Of a DNA stretch of 64,000 nt, positions 1 to 9,191 are shown piece after piece (positions within the stretch are counted from its first letter, which is position 1; the number at the start of each line of letters is the position of its first letter). The notes below the pieces were generated by a model. The model was not told the DNA's origin. It saw nothing but the letters and a program-made list of their open reading frames with translations, and made no database searches. The stretch spans positions 16,647 through 80,646 of the forward strand of contig SCTA01000021.1 of the NCBI GenBank assembly GCA_004322275.1, written 5' to 3'. The position numbers were made by a program, and so were the translations under genes. The stretch comes from a bacterium (GTDB lineage: Bacteria > Desulfobacterota > Deferrisomatia > Deferrisomatales > BM512).

Positions 1-1
1 G

Positions 2-244
2 AGCGGCTCAGCCTCGCTGCCGCCGGACGGCGAACTGGTTTCGCAGCTTTCTTCTATCAAGTACGGCGTCACCTCGCAGGGAAGAATACGGGTGGAATCG
101 AAGCAGGAGCGCAAAAAGCGCGGCCTCTCCTCCCCCGACAGGGGCGACGCCCTGATGATGACCTTCGCCTCGCAGGCGCTTCCCCCCTTGAACCTCGAAA
201 GGGGGCGGGCGCACAGACCTTTTGACAGGGAGCTTGGATTCTGA
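2..244 (+). CDS. phage terminase large subunit, C-terminal part
   Basis: The window opens inside a reading frame that runs to a TGA at 242-244 and overlaps the next start by one base (TGATG style). Its 80 visible residues contain the pattern SQGRIRVESKQERKKRGLSS followed by PDRGDALMMTFA. This is the usual end of large terminase (packaging ATPase/nuclease) proteins, where the Asp of the PDR-DA segment belongs to the nuclease domain. The protein would cut and pump phage DNA into a capsid through the portal encoded next. The N-terminal ATPase part lies outside the window, so completeness cannot be judged. The call rests on the motif and on the following portal gene. Confidence 0.8.
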   Translation, partial: SGSASLPPDGELVSQLSSIKYGVTSQGRIRVESKQERKKRGLSSPDRGDALMMTFASQALPPLNLERGRAHRPFDRELGF

Positions 245-1902
245 TGAAGAAAGACACTTCTGAACTCGCGGGTTACGTCCTTGAACGGTTCGAGCGCTAC
301 AAAGAGGGGAGAAAGCCCTTCGAGGAGCGCTGGGAGGAGGCCTACTACAACACCATCGGTGAATACTCCCCTTCGGTGCAGGGCCAGTGGCGCGGAAGGG
401 AGGCGACCGGCTCGAAGCTCTTCGTCCGCCTCACCCGCCACAAGGTCAGGACCGCCTCGCGCCACCTCGAACCGGCCCTCCGGCAGCTACGCTTCGACCT
501 GCGCGGCGAGGCGGGCGACGAAAGGGCGCTTTCGGAGCTCAAGGCCGAGATAGAGCGCATCCTCTCCTTCGCCCGGGCGGCGGACCACCTCGTGGATATG
601 GCGTGGGAGGGCGCGTGGTCCGGGACGGGGATACTGCGCGTCCCGGTGCTGGCCGAGCGCGCCGAGACCGTCTTCGAGATCGATTCCGCGACGAAGCTCT
701 GGACGGCGAGCGCCGAAAAGCGCCCCTACCCCGCCGTCAGAAACGTCCCCCTCTGGAACTTCTACCCCGACCCCGACTCGGGAAACGTGGAGGAGGGCGA
801 GGGGGTAATCGAGCTTCACCGCCTCTATCCCCACCAGCTCCGGGCGATGGTCGGACGCGCCGGTTGGGACTTTGCCGCCGTGGAGGCTCTGGTTAAAGAG
901 GGTGACACCTCCTCCGAGGAGCGCTGGGAATCTTCGCTCCGTAGCGCCGTGGGCGGAAGCTTCGGAGCCGACTCTAAAAAGCTCCGCGTCCTCGAATACT
1001 GGGGCGTCGTCCCCGCGAGTCTGCTGAAAAAGGCGGGGATAGAACTCCCGGAGGGCGCGGGCGAGGACGTGGAGGCGCTCGTTATCGCCTCGAACGGCCG
1101 CGTCCTCAAGTGCTCGCCAAACCCGTGGGTCCCCGCGATGAGGCCCTACCTTCGCTTTCGCTGGGAGCCGGTTCCCCACCAGTTCTGGGGGGTAGGCGTG
1201 GCGGAAAACATCCGCGACTCGCAGAAAATGATAAACGGCGCGACGCGCCTTCTCGTTGACAACAAGGCGCTCGCGGGCAACTGCATGTTCGAGATAGACG
1301 CCGAGGCGCTCGTGCCCGGCCAGGACCTTTCGACGGTCTACCCCGGCAAGAAGTGGGTTCTTCGCCCCGGCGCGGCGGGTCCGGCGGTGCGGCCCGTCCC
1401 CGTCCCGGACGTGAGCCCCGTCCTCATCGAGATGATAAACCTCTTTACCGCCTTCGCCGACGAGACCAGCGGCGTGGCTATTGGGCTCGACAGCGCCGAC
1501 GCCCTCGGCTCGCAGACCGCCACCGGCCTTTCCATAGCCCAGTCCGCCGCGCTCGAAGGGTACCGCTCGATAATCCGGCGCATCGACGACGAGGTTATCG
1601 AGCCGATGATCGAGCGCATCTACCGCTGGCTGATGGAGTACGGCGACACCGCCCTCCCCAAGGCCCCGGCGCGGGTCCGCGCCGTCTCCCAGACGGCGAC
1701 GCAGGCAAAGGAGCTTCGCTCCCAGAGGCTGATGGAGTTCATAAACCTCCTCGGCGGCGGGTTCGGCGGTCTTCCGGCGAACCCCTCCGAAGAGACGCTA
1801 GCGGGAAAGATAGACCTCGGCAGGGTGCTTGAAGAGCTGGCCGACACCCTCGAAGTGAGAGAGATAATCAAGACGAAGGGAGGGGCCGATGGACACCGTT
1901 GA
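244..1902 (+). CDS. phage portal (head-tail connector) protein
   Basis: A 552-residue protein starting one base before the end of the terminase stop codon, the usual phage order of terminase then portal. The N-terminus is charged and helical (about residues 1-110). The central part carries the WGVGVAENIRDSQKMIN segment around residue 320, and the C-terminal third has the ADETSGVAIGLDS, QTATGLSIAQSAALEGYRS and EVIEPMIERIYRWLMEYG segments. These are typical of podovirus-type or P22-like portal proteins. A portal forms the dodecameric ring at one capsid vertex through which DNA is packaged. The frame is intact, with no internal stop. No capsid, scaffold or tail gene follows, so it is probably part of a reduced prophage. 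Confidence 0.8.
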   Translation: MKKDTSELAGYVLERFERYKEGRKPFEERWEEAYYNTIGEYSPSVQGQWRGREATGSKLFVRLTRHKVRTASRHLEPALRQLRFDLRGEAGDERALSELKAEIERILSFARAADHLVDMAWEGAWSGTGILRVPVLAERAETVFEIDSATKLWTASAEKRPYPAVRNVPLWNFYPDPDSGNVEEGEGVIELHRLYPHQLRAMVGRAGWDFAAVEALVKEGDTSSEERWESSLRSAVGGSFGADSKKLRVLEYWGVVPASLLKKAGIELPEGAGEDVEALVIASNGRVLKCSPNPWVPAMRPYLRFRWEPVPHQFWGVGVAENIRDSQKMINGATRLLVDNKALAGNCMFEIDAEALVPGQDLSTVYPGKKWVLRPGAAGPAVRPVPVPDVSPVLIEMINLFTAFADETSGVAIGLDSADALGSQTATGLSIAQSAALEGYRSIIRRIDDEVIEPMIERIYRWLMEYGDTALPKAPARVRAVSQTATQAKELRSQRLMEFINLLGGGFGGLPANPSEETLAGKIDLGRVLEELADTLEVREIIKTKGGADGHR

Positions 1903-2152
1903 GTCCGCGAAACTCGACAAATTGCTGCTGAAGGCGGGAGTCGGCAGGGAGGGGAACGCGGCGGTGGACGCCCTGTGCTCCCTCATGAAGTCCCGCGCGG
2001 GCGAGATAACGCAGAAGATGCTGGTCGAGACCGACCCGATGAACCTGGCGAGGATGCAGGGCGCGGCCCGGGAACTCCTGCGCTGGGCGGATTACCCGGC
2101 GGAGCTGGCGGAGAAGATGAAGTGGCTGAAAGTTGAGGATCAGGAGAGTTAA
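1889..2152 (+). CDS. small phage-associated hypothetical protein
   Basis: An 87-residue, mostly helical and charged protein whose ATG lies 14 bases inside the end of the portal gene, with GGGAGG just upstream as ribosome binding site. Tight overlap and the same strand place it in the phage transcription unit. I do not recognise a family. It contains one Trp-rich stretch near the C-terminus (LRWADYPAELAEKMKWLKV). Its 3' end overlaps the convergent hydrolase gene by four bases, so it marks the right edge of the phage remnant. Confidence 0.55.
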   Translation: MDTVESAKLDKLLLKAGVGREGNAAVDALCSLMKSRAGEITQKMLVETDPMNLARMQGAARELLRWADYPAELAEKMKWLKVEDQES

Positions 2153-2895
2153 ACAGCATCCCTGGTAAAGAAATCTTCAAGGGCGGCGGCCACGGCGGCG
2201 GGGTTTTCGAGGGCGCTCAGGTGGCCGCTGCCGGGTATCACGGCGAACTGCCCGCGCTTTGACTTTCGGGCCATCTCTTCGGCCAGCGCGGGAGGGGTCA
2301 GCGAGTCGTAGGCGCCCGCGAGGAAGAGAAGGGGGATCTCCGCTTCGGTCAGAACATCAACGAAGTCGCCCCTGTCGCGGATCGCCGCGACCGAGCGACG
2401 GTAGCCCTCCGGCCCGATCTCACGGGCCATCGAGATAAGGAGTTCCCGCGCCCCCTTCGCCCGCTCGCCGCCAGCCCAGATCACCGAATCGGCGAAGGGC
2501 GAAAGCACCTGCTCGAACTTCCCCGCGTCGATAAGGGCTATAGTCTGGTCGCGCTTTAGCCTGCGCTCGGGGGTGTCGGGGAAAGCGGTGGTATCCAGCA
2601 GCGCGGCGGCCTTCACGAGGCCGGGAAACCGCCGGAGAAACTCGAAGGCCACGTAGCCGCCCATCGAAAGCCCCGCTACGAACACTTCGGCAATGCCCTC
2701 CGCTGCGAGACAGTCGCCGATGGATTTTGCAGCCTCCCCTATGGATTCGCATTCCCACGGCCGCGGAATGAAGATCCTGAAAGGAGCCGCAAGGCGCTCC
2801 ATGACCGGCTCCCACATCCTCCCGTCGCAGGCCAGCGCGGGAATGAGGACAAGAGCAGGGCCTTCGCCAAAGATTTCACAGCGTCGGTTATTCAT
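2149..2895 (-). CDS. alpha/beta hydrolase
   Basis: A 248-residue alpha/beta-hydrolase-fold protein of normal length for the single-domain family. The nucleophile elbow is GLSMGG, the acid is the Asp in AGAYDSLTP, and the catalytic histidine sits in GSGHLSALE, so the triad is complete. The oxyanion-hole region is LIPALACDGRMW. No signal peptide is seen, so it should be cytoplasmic. Such proteins hydrolyse esters, lactones or thioesters, and the substrate cannot be told from the sequence. It stands alone, convergent to the phage remnant, with a composite repeat directly upstream. Confidence 0.8.
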   Translation of the reverse strand: MNNRRCEIFGEGPALVLIPALACDGRMWEPVMERLAAPFRIFIPRPWECESIGEAAKSIGDCLAAEGIAEVFVAGLSMGGYVAFEFLRRFPGLVKAAALLDTTAFPDTPERRLKRDQTIALIDAGKFEQVLSPFADSVIWAGGERAKGARELLISMAREIGPEGYRRSVAAIRDRGDFVDVLTEAEIPLLFLAGAYDSLTPPALAEEMARKSKRGQFAVIPGSGHLSALENPAAVAAALEDFFTRDAV

Positions 2896-2918
2896 GTTTC
2901 CTCAGGTTTTGACCGTTC

Positions 2919-3545
2919 GTCATTTCCGTAAAAGGCGGGAGACCAGTGACTTTTGGGTGCTTCGCAGGTTTTACAGCTAGCGGGGCTTGGCGCGCCCCGC
3001 ACCCGCGCCCCACTTTTTGTCGAAAAAGTGGGACAAAACTCGGCCCGAAAGGTTCCGCTCGCTCTTCGAGCGACCGGTCGCTGCGACGGGGGCGTGAGGG
3101 GGCACCCGCTCGCTATGCTCGCTAAGACCCCCCCGCCGCCCTTTCCGCCTCCGCTCCCTGCGTCACCTACGGGCCACGGGGGAGGACGAAAGGATGGCTC
3201 GTCCAAAAACGAAATTATGAAATGTTTTTGGACTCGAAGGTAGGTTTTTTACACGTATGATTTGAATGAGTAGTTGTAAACAAACTACCTTCGAGCACAC
3301 GAGATAATAACAGTCCTTCTCGTGTGCGAGCCTTCTTTTCGTCTCCCCACGCCCTCCGGCGCCAGCGAGTGAGAGAGCGAGGATGTTCCGAGCGCGCCAT
3401 GAGCCCGTGGCGATTTGCGCGCTCGCCGAGCGACGAACGAGCGCTTTGGCGCAAAGGGGGCGCGCCTTTTCTTTCCCCCATTTCTTTTGGTCGCTCAAAA
3501 GAAATGGGGCCCGGTGCGGGCGGGCAGCCCGCAAACAACAAACGG
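2919..3545. repeat. composite palindromic repeat, two arms around a core
   Basis: Two arms in opposite orientation meet at a centre. From left to right the perfect hairpins are GCGGGGC/GCCCCGC (2980-3000), CCCACTTTTT/AAAAAGTGGG (3009-3032), a TCGCTC/GAGCGA stem (3059-3073), GTCCAAAAAC/GTTTTTGGAC (3201-3233), GCACACGAGA/TCTCGTGTGC (3295-3327) and CCCCATTTCTTTTG/CAAAAGAAATGGGG (3476-3509). The centre is an 11-bp inverted repeat, CTCGAAGGTAG (3233-3243) and CTACCTTCGAG (3285-3295). The left arm is near-identical to the arms at 8.9, 57.2 and 63.9 kb. The right arm has the same order of parts but a different sequence. Open frames here are not credible genes. Confidence 0.85.
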
Positions 3546-3592
3546 ATTTTCACAAAATTTTGGCAGCCGATACCATTTAAGAAATATCCCTT

Positions 3593-3760
3593 CTACCCCA
3601 TCCCCATCTTCTCTTCGAGCCTGGCTATCTCCTCGACAAGAGAAGCCTTCTCGCTCTCCGGCAGATTCCCGGTCGAAAGACGCTTTTTCAGACCCAGGAG
3701 GCGCATCTCCTCCCGGTAATCGTTGCAGGTGTAGTTTTTAGAGGGCGGTTTGGCTGGCAT
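3593..3760 (-). CDS. small conserved hypothetical protein (55 aa)
   Basis: A 55-residue frame from ATG at 3760 to TAG at 3593. The sequence contains KNYTCNDYREEMRLLGLKKR followed by an acidic helix ending in ARLEEKMGMG. From memory, short proteins with this YTCNDYREEM(I/R)LLGL pattern recur in Geobacter-like genomes as stand-alone genes of unknown function. The single Cys and the amphipathic helices suggest a small helical protein. It lies between the composite repeat and the divergent cupin gene. It has no predicted partner and no signal peptide. Confidence 0.6.
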   Translation of the reverse strand: MPAKPPSKNYTCNDYREEMRLLGLKKRLSTGNLPESEKASLVEEIARLEEKMGMG

Positions 3761-3870
3761 GGCTGTGATTGTATTTTCCGCAGCCTCTTTCCGGCAACTT
3801 TAAAGTTGCCATAGCCGCCCGCGACCGTTAAAAAGGTGCGAAGACAAAATTATGGCGACGGAGAAATCAA

Positions 3871-4203
3871 ATGTTCTATAAAAGAGACGAAACCGGATAC
3901 CGGGGGGCGATGAAGGGGGTTTCGCTGAAGACCCTGACCTACGGCGAAAAGACCCTTCTGGCCGAATTCCTTCTCACGGGCGGCGAAATTCTGCCAGCCC
4001 ACGCCCACCCTCACGAGCAGATCGGTTATCTGGTCTCCGGGGCGCTTCTCCTCGACATCGGTGGCGAAACCTTCGAGGTGAATCCCGGCGACAGCTGGTG
4101 CATTCCAGGAAACGTGGAGCACGGCGCGAAGATACTGAAAGATTCCGTCGCCATAGAGGTCTTCTCCCCTGTGAGAGAAGATTTTCTGCCTGCGGGCGGG
4201 TAA
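3871..4203 (+). CDS. cupin-domain protein
   Basis: A 110-residue single-domain cupin. The first cupin motif is visible as HAHPHEQIGYLVSGALLLDI (a G-x5-HxHxxxE-type metal site), and the second as GDSWCIPGNVEHGAKIL. The metal-binding His and Glu residues are present in both. Small cupins of this kind are either isomerase/dioxygenase-like enzymes or ligand sensors, and the substrate is not evident. It starts at ATG and is followed after 15 bases by a membrane protein on the same strand. A second cupin of similar size occurs at 12441-12749. Confidence 0.75.
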   Translation: MFYKRDETGYRGAMKGVSLKTLTYGEKTLLAEFLLTGGEILPAHAHPHEQIGYLVSGALLLDIGGETFEVNPGDSWCIPGNVEHGAKILKDSVAIEVFSPVREDFLPAGG

Positions 4204-4218
4204 TTCCGGAGCGGCGCC

Positions 4219-5505
4219 TTGAAAAAACTTCCCCTCATGACGATACTCCTGCTTATCGCGGCCAGCCTGCTCGTATCGGACAGGATCCGCCCGGGCCGTA
4301 CTACCTCCGGAGGGACGGACTACACCGGTTACTGGGCGGGTGTTCAGTACGTGGACAAACTCGGCGGCGGGGATTTTTATTCGGAAACAGGCGAGCGGAA
4401 AATCAATTCCTTTTACAAGGACCCGGCATACGGGGTCGATTCGGATGCGGTCTTTTCCCTGCGTACCAGGTCGCAGCTCAGAAACGTACAGACTCCCCTG
4501 ATCTACGCCGTCATAGCGCCAATAACCTTAGGGAATTATTCTCTTGACCAGGGCCGCTTCGGCCTGTTCTCGACTGTGTTTTTCGTCGGGGGGATGCTGC
4601 TGCTCCTGCGTCTGTTCGGCTTCGACGCCGCTTATTCCCTCACGCTGCTGATTTTTGTTCTGCTTGTCTTCAATCCGTTTTTCAGTGATTACTTAAACAA
4701 CAATTTCAGCCGCTTCCAGTTGGGATTCTTCGCTCTGGCGCTCTTCTCGCTGTCGCTGGGCGGCAAGCGATGGAGTTTTCTCGCGGGTTTCATCCTCTGG
4801 TTCGGGGTCCTGATAAAACCTTCCCTGGCCCTTGTCCCCGCCTTTCTGATTTTTTCGCGAATAGTCCGCCGACAGTGGGGCGAACTTAAGATCGAGGTTG
4901 CCGGAAGCCTGGCGGGAATCGCGGCAGGGCTGGCGATAGGGGCTCTCTATTTCGGCTACCCCGGAGTTTGGCTCGACTGGCTCTCGATGATTAAGGATTT
5001 TTCCTACTTAAATACGCCTTTCACCAGCTACAACCTGTCTTTCTCAAGCATGCTCAATTACCTGACGGGCAAGGATTTCGCCCTGCCCGCGCTGGCGGCC
5101 GGACTCCTCTTAACGGGCTACCGGATCTACCGGCTGGGGCTTCTGGCGAGGGAAACGGACAGGGACGGAAAGGCGTCGTTTTTAGCCGATTTGCAGGTGG
5201 CGTCGCTCGGCCTCGCGGCCTATCTCCTCTGCGCGAAGCTGGCCTGGCTCCACTACTTCGTCCTTGTGCTGCCGCTTGTTTTGCTCCTTTTCAGCCCCGT
5301 GTGGCAAAAGCGGGAAAAATGGTGGCTGACCGCCGCAAGCCTCGCCGGATTTCTGGCTCTTACTACGGTCCCGATGGAACTGGTTCCCAAGCCCCCGATG
5401 ATGGTCAACTTCGCCTTGACCTGGGGAGGGACTCTCCTCCTCTTTGTGCTCGGCTCCCAGAGGCTCTTTACACCGGACGAAGCGGAAACCGGCCGGGAAG
5501 AGTAG
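4219..5505 (+). CDS. multi-pass membrane glycosyltransferase, GT87/DUF2029-like
   Basis: A 428-residue protein with about ten hydrophobic segments, an N-terminal signal-anchor (LPLMTILLLIAASLLV) and an extracytoplasmic first loop containing TDYTGYWAGVQYV. The overall plan, and the FGVLIKPSLALVPAFLI segment with its conserved KP, resemble the DUF2029/GT87 family of polyprenyl-phosphate-sugar-dependent mannosyltransferases. These transfer sugar from a lipid carrier outside the membrane. Translation starts at TTG 4219, preceded by CCGGAG. The assignment comes from topology and the KPS segment only, so the donor and acceptor are unknown. It is followed by murA on the same strand, but a shared envelope role is only suggestive. 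Confidence 0.6.
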   Translation: MKKLPLMTILLLIAASLLVSDRIRPGRTTSGGTDYTGYWAGVQYVDKLGGGDFYSETGERKINSFYKDPAYGVDSDAVFSLRTRSQLRNVQTPLIYAVIAPITLGNYSLDQGRFGLFSTVFFVGGMLLLLRLFGFDAAYSLTLLIFVLLVFNPFFSDYLNNNFSRFQLGFFALALFSLSLGGKRWSFLAGFILWFGVLIKPSLALVPAFLIFSRIVRRQWGELKIEVAGSLAGIAAGLAIGALYFGYPGVWLDWLSMIKDFSYLNTPFTSYNLSFSSMLNYLTGKDFALPALAAGLLLTGYRIYRLGLLARETDRDGKASFLADLQVASLGLAAYLLCAKLAWLHYFVLVLPLVLLLFSPVWQKREKWWLTAASLAGFLALTTVPMELVPKPPMMVNFALTWGGTLLLFVLGSQRLFTPDEAETGREE

Positions 5506-5612
5506 CGCCTTTCGCTTTTTTTCTCCGCAATCCTCCTTCCCCTCTTCTTTGGGCGGCCGATTTCGTTATATTATAGTTTTTTTAAAGTTTGCTTCCTTCC
5601 GGAGGATTTGCG

Positions 5613-6871
<1,259 letters not shown>

Positions 6872-6875
<4 letters not shown>

Positions 6876-7516
6876 CCCAGGCGCGCTTGACTATGGCCCT
6901 GCCCAAGGGCAGGATGCTGCTGGATATCGTCGATCTTTTCGAGGGCGCGGGGGTTAAGTGCCGCGACATCCTCGACGATTCGCGAAAGCTGGTCTTCGAC
7001 CTCCCCGCGTGCCGGGTGCTGGTCGTCCGCTCGCAGGACGTATTGACCTACGTCGAGCACGGCGCGGCGGACATCGGCGTGGTGGGCAAAGACGTGCTGC
7101 TGGAAGAGGAGCCCGACGTCTACGAGCCGCTCGACCTCGGCCTCGGCTACTGCCGTCTGGCCGTGGCGGGCCCTGTCGGCGGCTTCGAGATGCAGCCGCG
7201 CGACGGAGCGCACCTTCGGGTCGCCACCAAGTACCCTCACCTCGCCGAAGCCCACTTCCGCACCAAGGGCGTGCAGGTGGAGGTGATAAAACTCTACGGC
7301 TCCATCGAGCTTGCGCCCCTCACCGGCCTCGCCGACTGCATAGTCGATCTGGTTTCCACCGGCGAGACGCTGCGGCAGAACGGGATGCGCGAGATAGAAA
7401 CGATAATGGAATCTACTTCGAGGCTCATCGTCAACCGCGCCTCGATGAAGACGAGAACCGAAGCTGTCATCGCCCTCGTCGAGGGCTTGCAGAAAGTCTT
7501 GGCGGAGAAGAAATGA
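6872..7516 (+). CDS. hisG: ATP phosphoribosyltransferase, short form HisG
   Basis: HisG condenses ATP with PRPP, the first step of histidine synthesis. The 214-residue protein has the two periplasmic-binding-like lobes, with ALPKGRM at the N-terminus and the PRPP-binding segment [14 protein letters not shown] near residue 165. It lacks the C-terminal ACT-like regulatory domain of the long form. Short HisG proteins normally work in an octamer with the HisZ regulatory subunit, and no hisZ is present in the window. The ATG overlaps the murA stop (ATGA), and its own stop overlaps the hisD start, so murA-hisG-hisD should be co-transcribed. Confidence 0.93.
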
Positions 7517-8802
7517 GAAAAAAGGTAATTCATCGTACAGATAAGGATTTCCATTTATTTTTCAATATAACTTGTCTTAGAAAGCAGGATGATAGGAACC
7601 ACTTTCAAATTGAATCTATTGTTAGAAACATAATTATTGAAATTTGCAACAATGGAAACAACGCATTGCTTTCATACACCAAGGAATTCGATAATTCCGA
7701 TAAGCCCATGATGGCTTCCAAAGAGGAGCTTGAAGCGAGCTATAACAAAATCCCGGAGGCAGATCGCAAGGCGCTTCATCTTGCTAAAGAACGCATTGAG
7801 TCCTTTCACGAGAAGCAGGTTCAGCAAAGCTGGGTTTCCGAGGAAGACGGAGTAATTCTTGGTCAGAGAGTAACACCGCTCGATTCCGTCGGCCTCTATG
7901 TACCCGGCGGCAAGGCGAGCTACCCCTCTTCTGTGCTTATGAACGCCATTCCCGCGAAAGTCGCGGGGGTAAAGCGAATCGTAATGGTCAGCCCGACGCC
8001 GAATGGGGTCGTAAACCACCATGTGCAGGCGGCGGCGCACCTCTGTGGGGTTGACGAGGTTTACCGCGTCGGCGGTGCCCAGGCAATAGCCGCGCTGGCC
8101 TACGGCACAGAGACTATTGAACCCGTGGATAAAATCGTTGGACCCGGCAATATCTATGTCGCCGTTGCCAAACAGATGGTTTTCGGCAAGGTGGATATAG
8201 ACATGATCGCGGGACCGAGCGAAATCTTCATAGTCAACGACGGCTCCGGCGACCCCGCGCACATTGCTGCAGACCTGCTCTCGCAAGCCGAGCACGACGA
8301 GATGGCGACCTCTGCACTCGTAACGACAAGCGAGAAGTTCGCCAGCGCTGTATCCAAAGAAGTCGAAAGACAATTGGCGCTCCTCGACCGGCAGGAGATA
8401 GCCCAAAAGAGTTGGGACAAAAGGGGGGCAATCTTTGTTGTTGATACGATCGAGAAGGCCTGTGAACTTGCCAACGATTTCGCTTCCGAGCACCTTGAAC
8501 TCGCGGTGGATAATCCCTTCGAGATTCTGGGGCTTATCCGCCACGCGGGAGCTATCTTCCTCGGGCACAACACGCCCGAGGCGCTGGGCGACTACGCGGC
8601 GGGGCCGAACCACGTCCTTCCCACGGCTGGAACCGCGCGCTTCTCCTCCCCGCTGGGAGTCGAGGATTTCATCAAGCGCTCCAGCCTCATCTGCTACTCG
8701 AAGCCCGCGCTGGAAAAGATCGCGGGAACGGTGATGCACATCGCGAATATGGAAGGTCTCGACGCCCACGCCAAGGCCGTCGAGATACGGGTAAAAAAGT
8801 AG
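7513..8802 (+). CDS. hisD: histidinol dehydrogenase HisD
   Basis: HisD oxidises histidinol to histidine in two NAD-dependent, zinc-dependent steps. Translation starts at ATG 7513 overlapping the hisG stop and gives 429 residues, the usual length. Diagnostic motifs are PLDSVGLYVPGGKASYPSSV, VGPGNIYVAVAK, AGPSEI, the zinc-site LLSQAEHDEMA, the catalytic Glu-His in ASEHLELAVDN, and PNHVLPT. The first 250 or so bases (7516-7770) are strikingly AT-rich compared with the rest of the gene and with all neighbours, as if the 5' part had a different origin. A repeat of nearly 390 bases follows before hisB. Confidence 0.95.
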   Translation: MRKKVIHRTDKDFHLFFNITCLRKQDDRNHFQIESIVRNIIIEICNNGNNALLSYTKEFDNSDKPMMASKEELEASYNKIPEADRKALHLAKERIESFHEKQVQQSWVSEEDGVILGQRVTPLDSVGLYVPGGKASYPSSVLMNAIPAKVAGVKRIVMVSPTPNGVVNHHVQAAAHLCGVDEVYRVGGAQAIAALAYGTETIEPVDKIVGPGNIYVAVAKQMVFGKVDIDMIAGPSEIFIVNDGSGDPAHIAADLLSQAEHDEMATSALVTTSEKFASAVSKEVERQLALLDRQEIAQKSWDKRGAIFVVDTIEKACELANDFASEHLELAVDNPFEILGLIRHAGAIFLGHNTPEALGDYAAGPNHVLPTAGTARFSSPLGVEDFIKRSSLICYSKPALEKIAGTVMHIANMEGLDAHAKAVEIRVKK

Positions 8803-9160
8803 GGTGTGTTAGCCGCGCAAGCGGCGTAACGCACCACACGATATTAAAGCCGCTGGATTCCCGCATTCGCGGGAATGACGAAGGCTTTTCGTCTCCCTTC
8901 GTGGCCCGTAGGTGACGCAGGGAGCGGAGGCGGAAAGGGCGGCGGGGGGGTCTTAGTGAGCGCAGCGAACGGGTGCCCCCTCACGCCCCCGCCGTAGCGA
9001 CCGGTCGCTCGAAGAGCGAGCGGCTCCTTCCGGGCCGATTTCTTGGGCACTTCTTTCTAAAAGAAGTGCCACGGGGTGCGGGGCAGAGCCCCGCCAGGCG
9101 TAAAAGTGCGAAGCACACAAAAGTCTCTGGATTCCCGCATTCGCGGGAATGACGGGATTA
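8803..9160. repeat. dispersed composite repeat inside the his operon
   Basis: This fills the gap between hisD and hisB. It starts with a REP-like palindrome around GCCGCGCAAGCGGC (8805-8838). A single repeat arm follows, bounded by two identical 28-bp copies (8853-8880 and 9127-9154) that each contain the palindrome ATTCCCGCATTCGCGGGAAT. Inside the arm are stems TCGCTC/GAGCGA (9005-9019), GGCACTTCTT/AAGAAGTGCC (9046-9070) and GCGGGGC/GCCCCGC (9078-9094). The arm matches the one at 57117-57312 nearly base for base. I see no coding content. Confidence 0.85.
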
Positions 9161-9191
9161 TTTGTGGGCTGTAGTTTATGAAAGGTGAAAA

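Noticed and set aside
2919..3545. CRISPR array or insertion sequence as explanation of the repeats
   Set aside because: There are no evenly spaced short direct repeats with unique spacers and no transposase gene. The structure is palindromic arms around a core.
2953..3719. Open frames inside the composite repeat (also at 56699-57031 and 19129-19449)
   Set aside because: They consist of hairpin sequence, differ by frame between near-identical copies and lack ribosome sites.
6958..8802. 614-residue extension of hisD upstream
   Set aside because: The extension runs through hisG in another frame. The ATG at 7513, coupled to the hisG stop, gives the normal HisD length.
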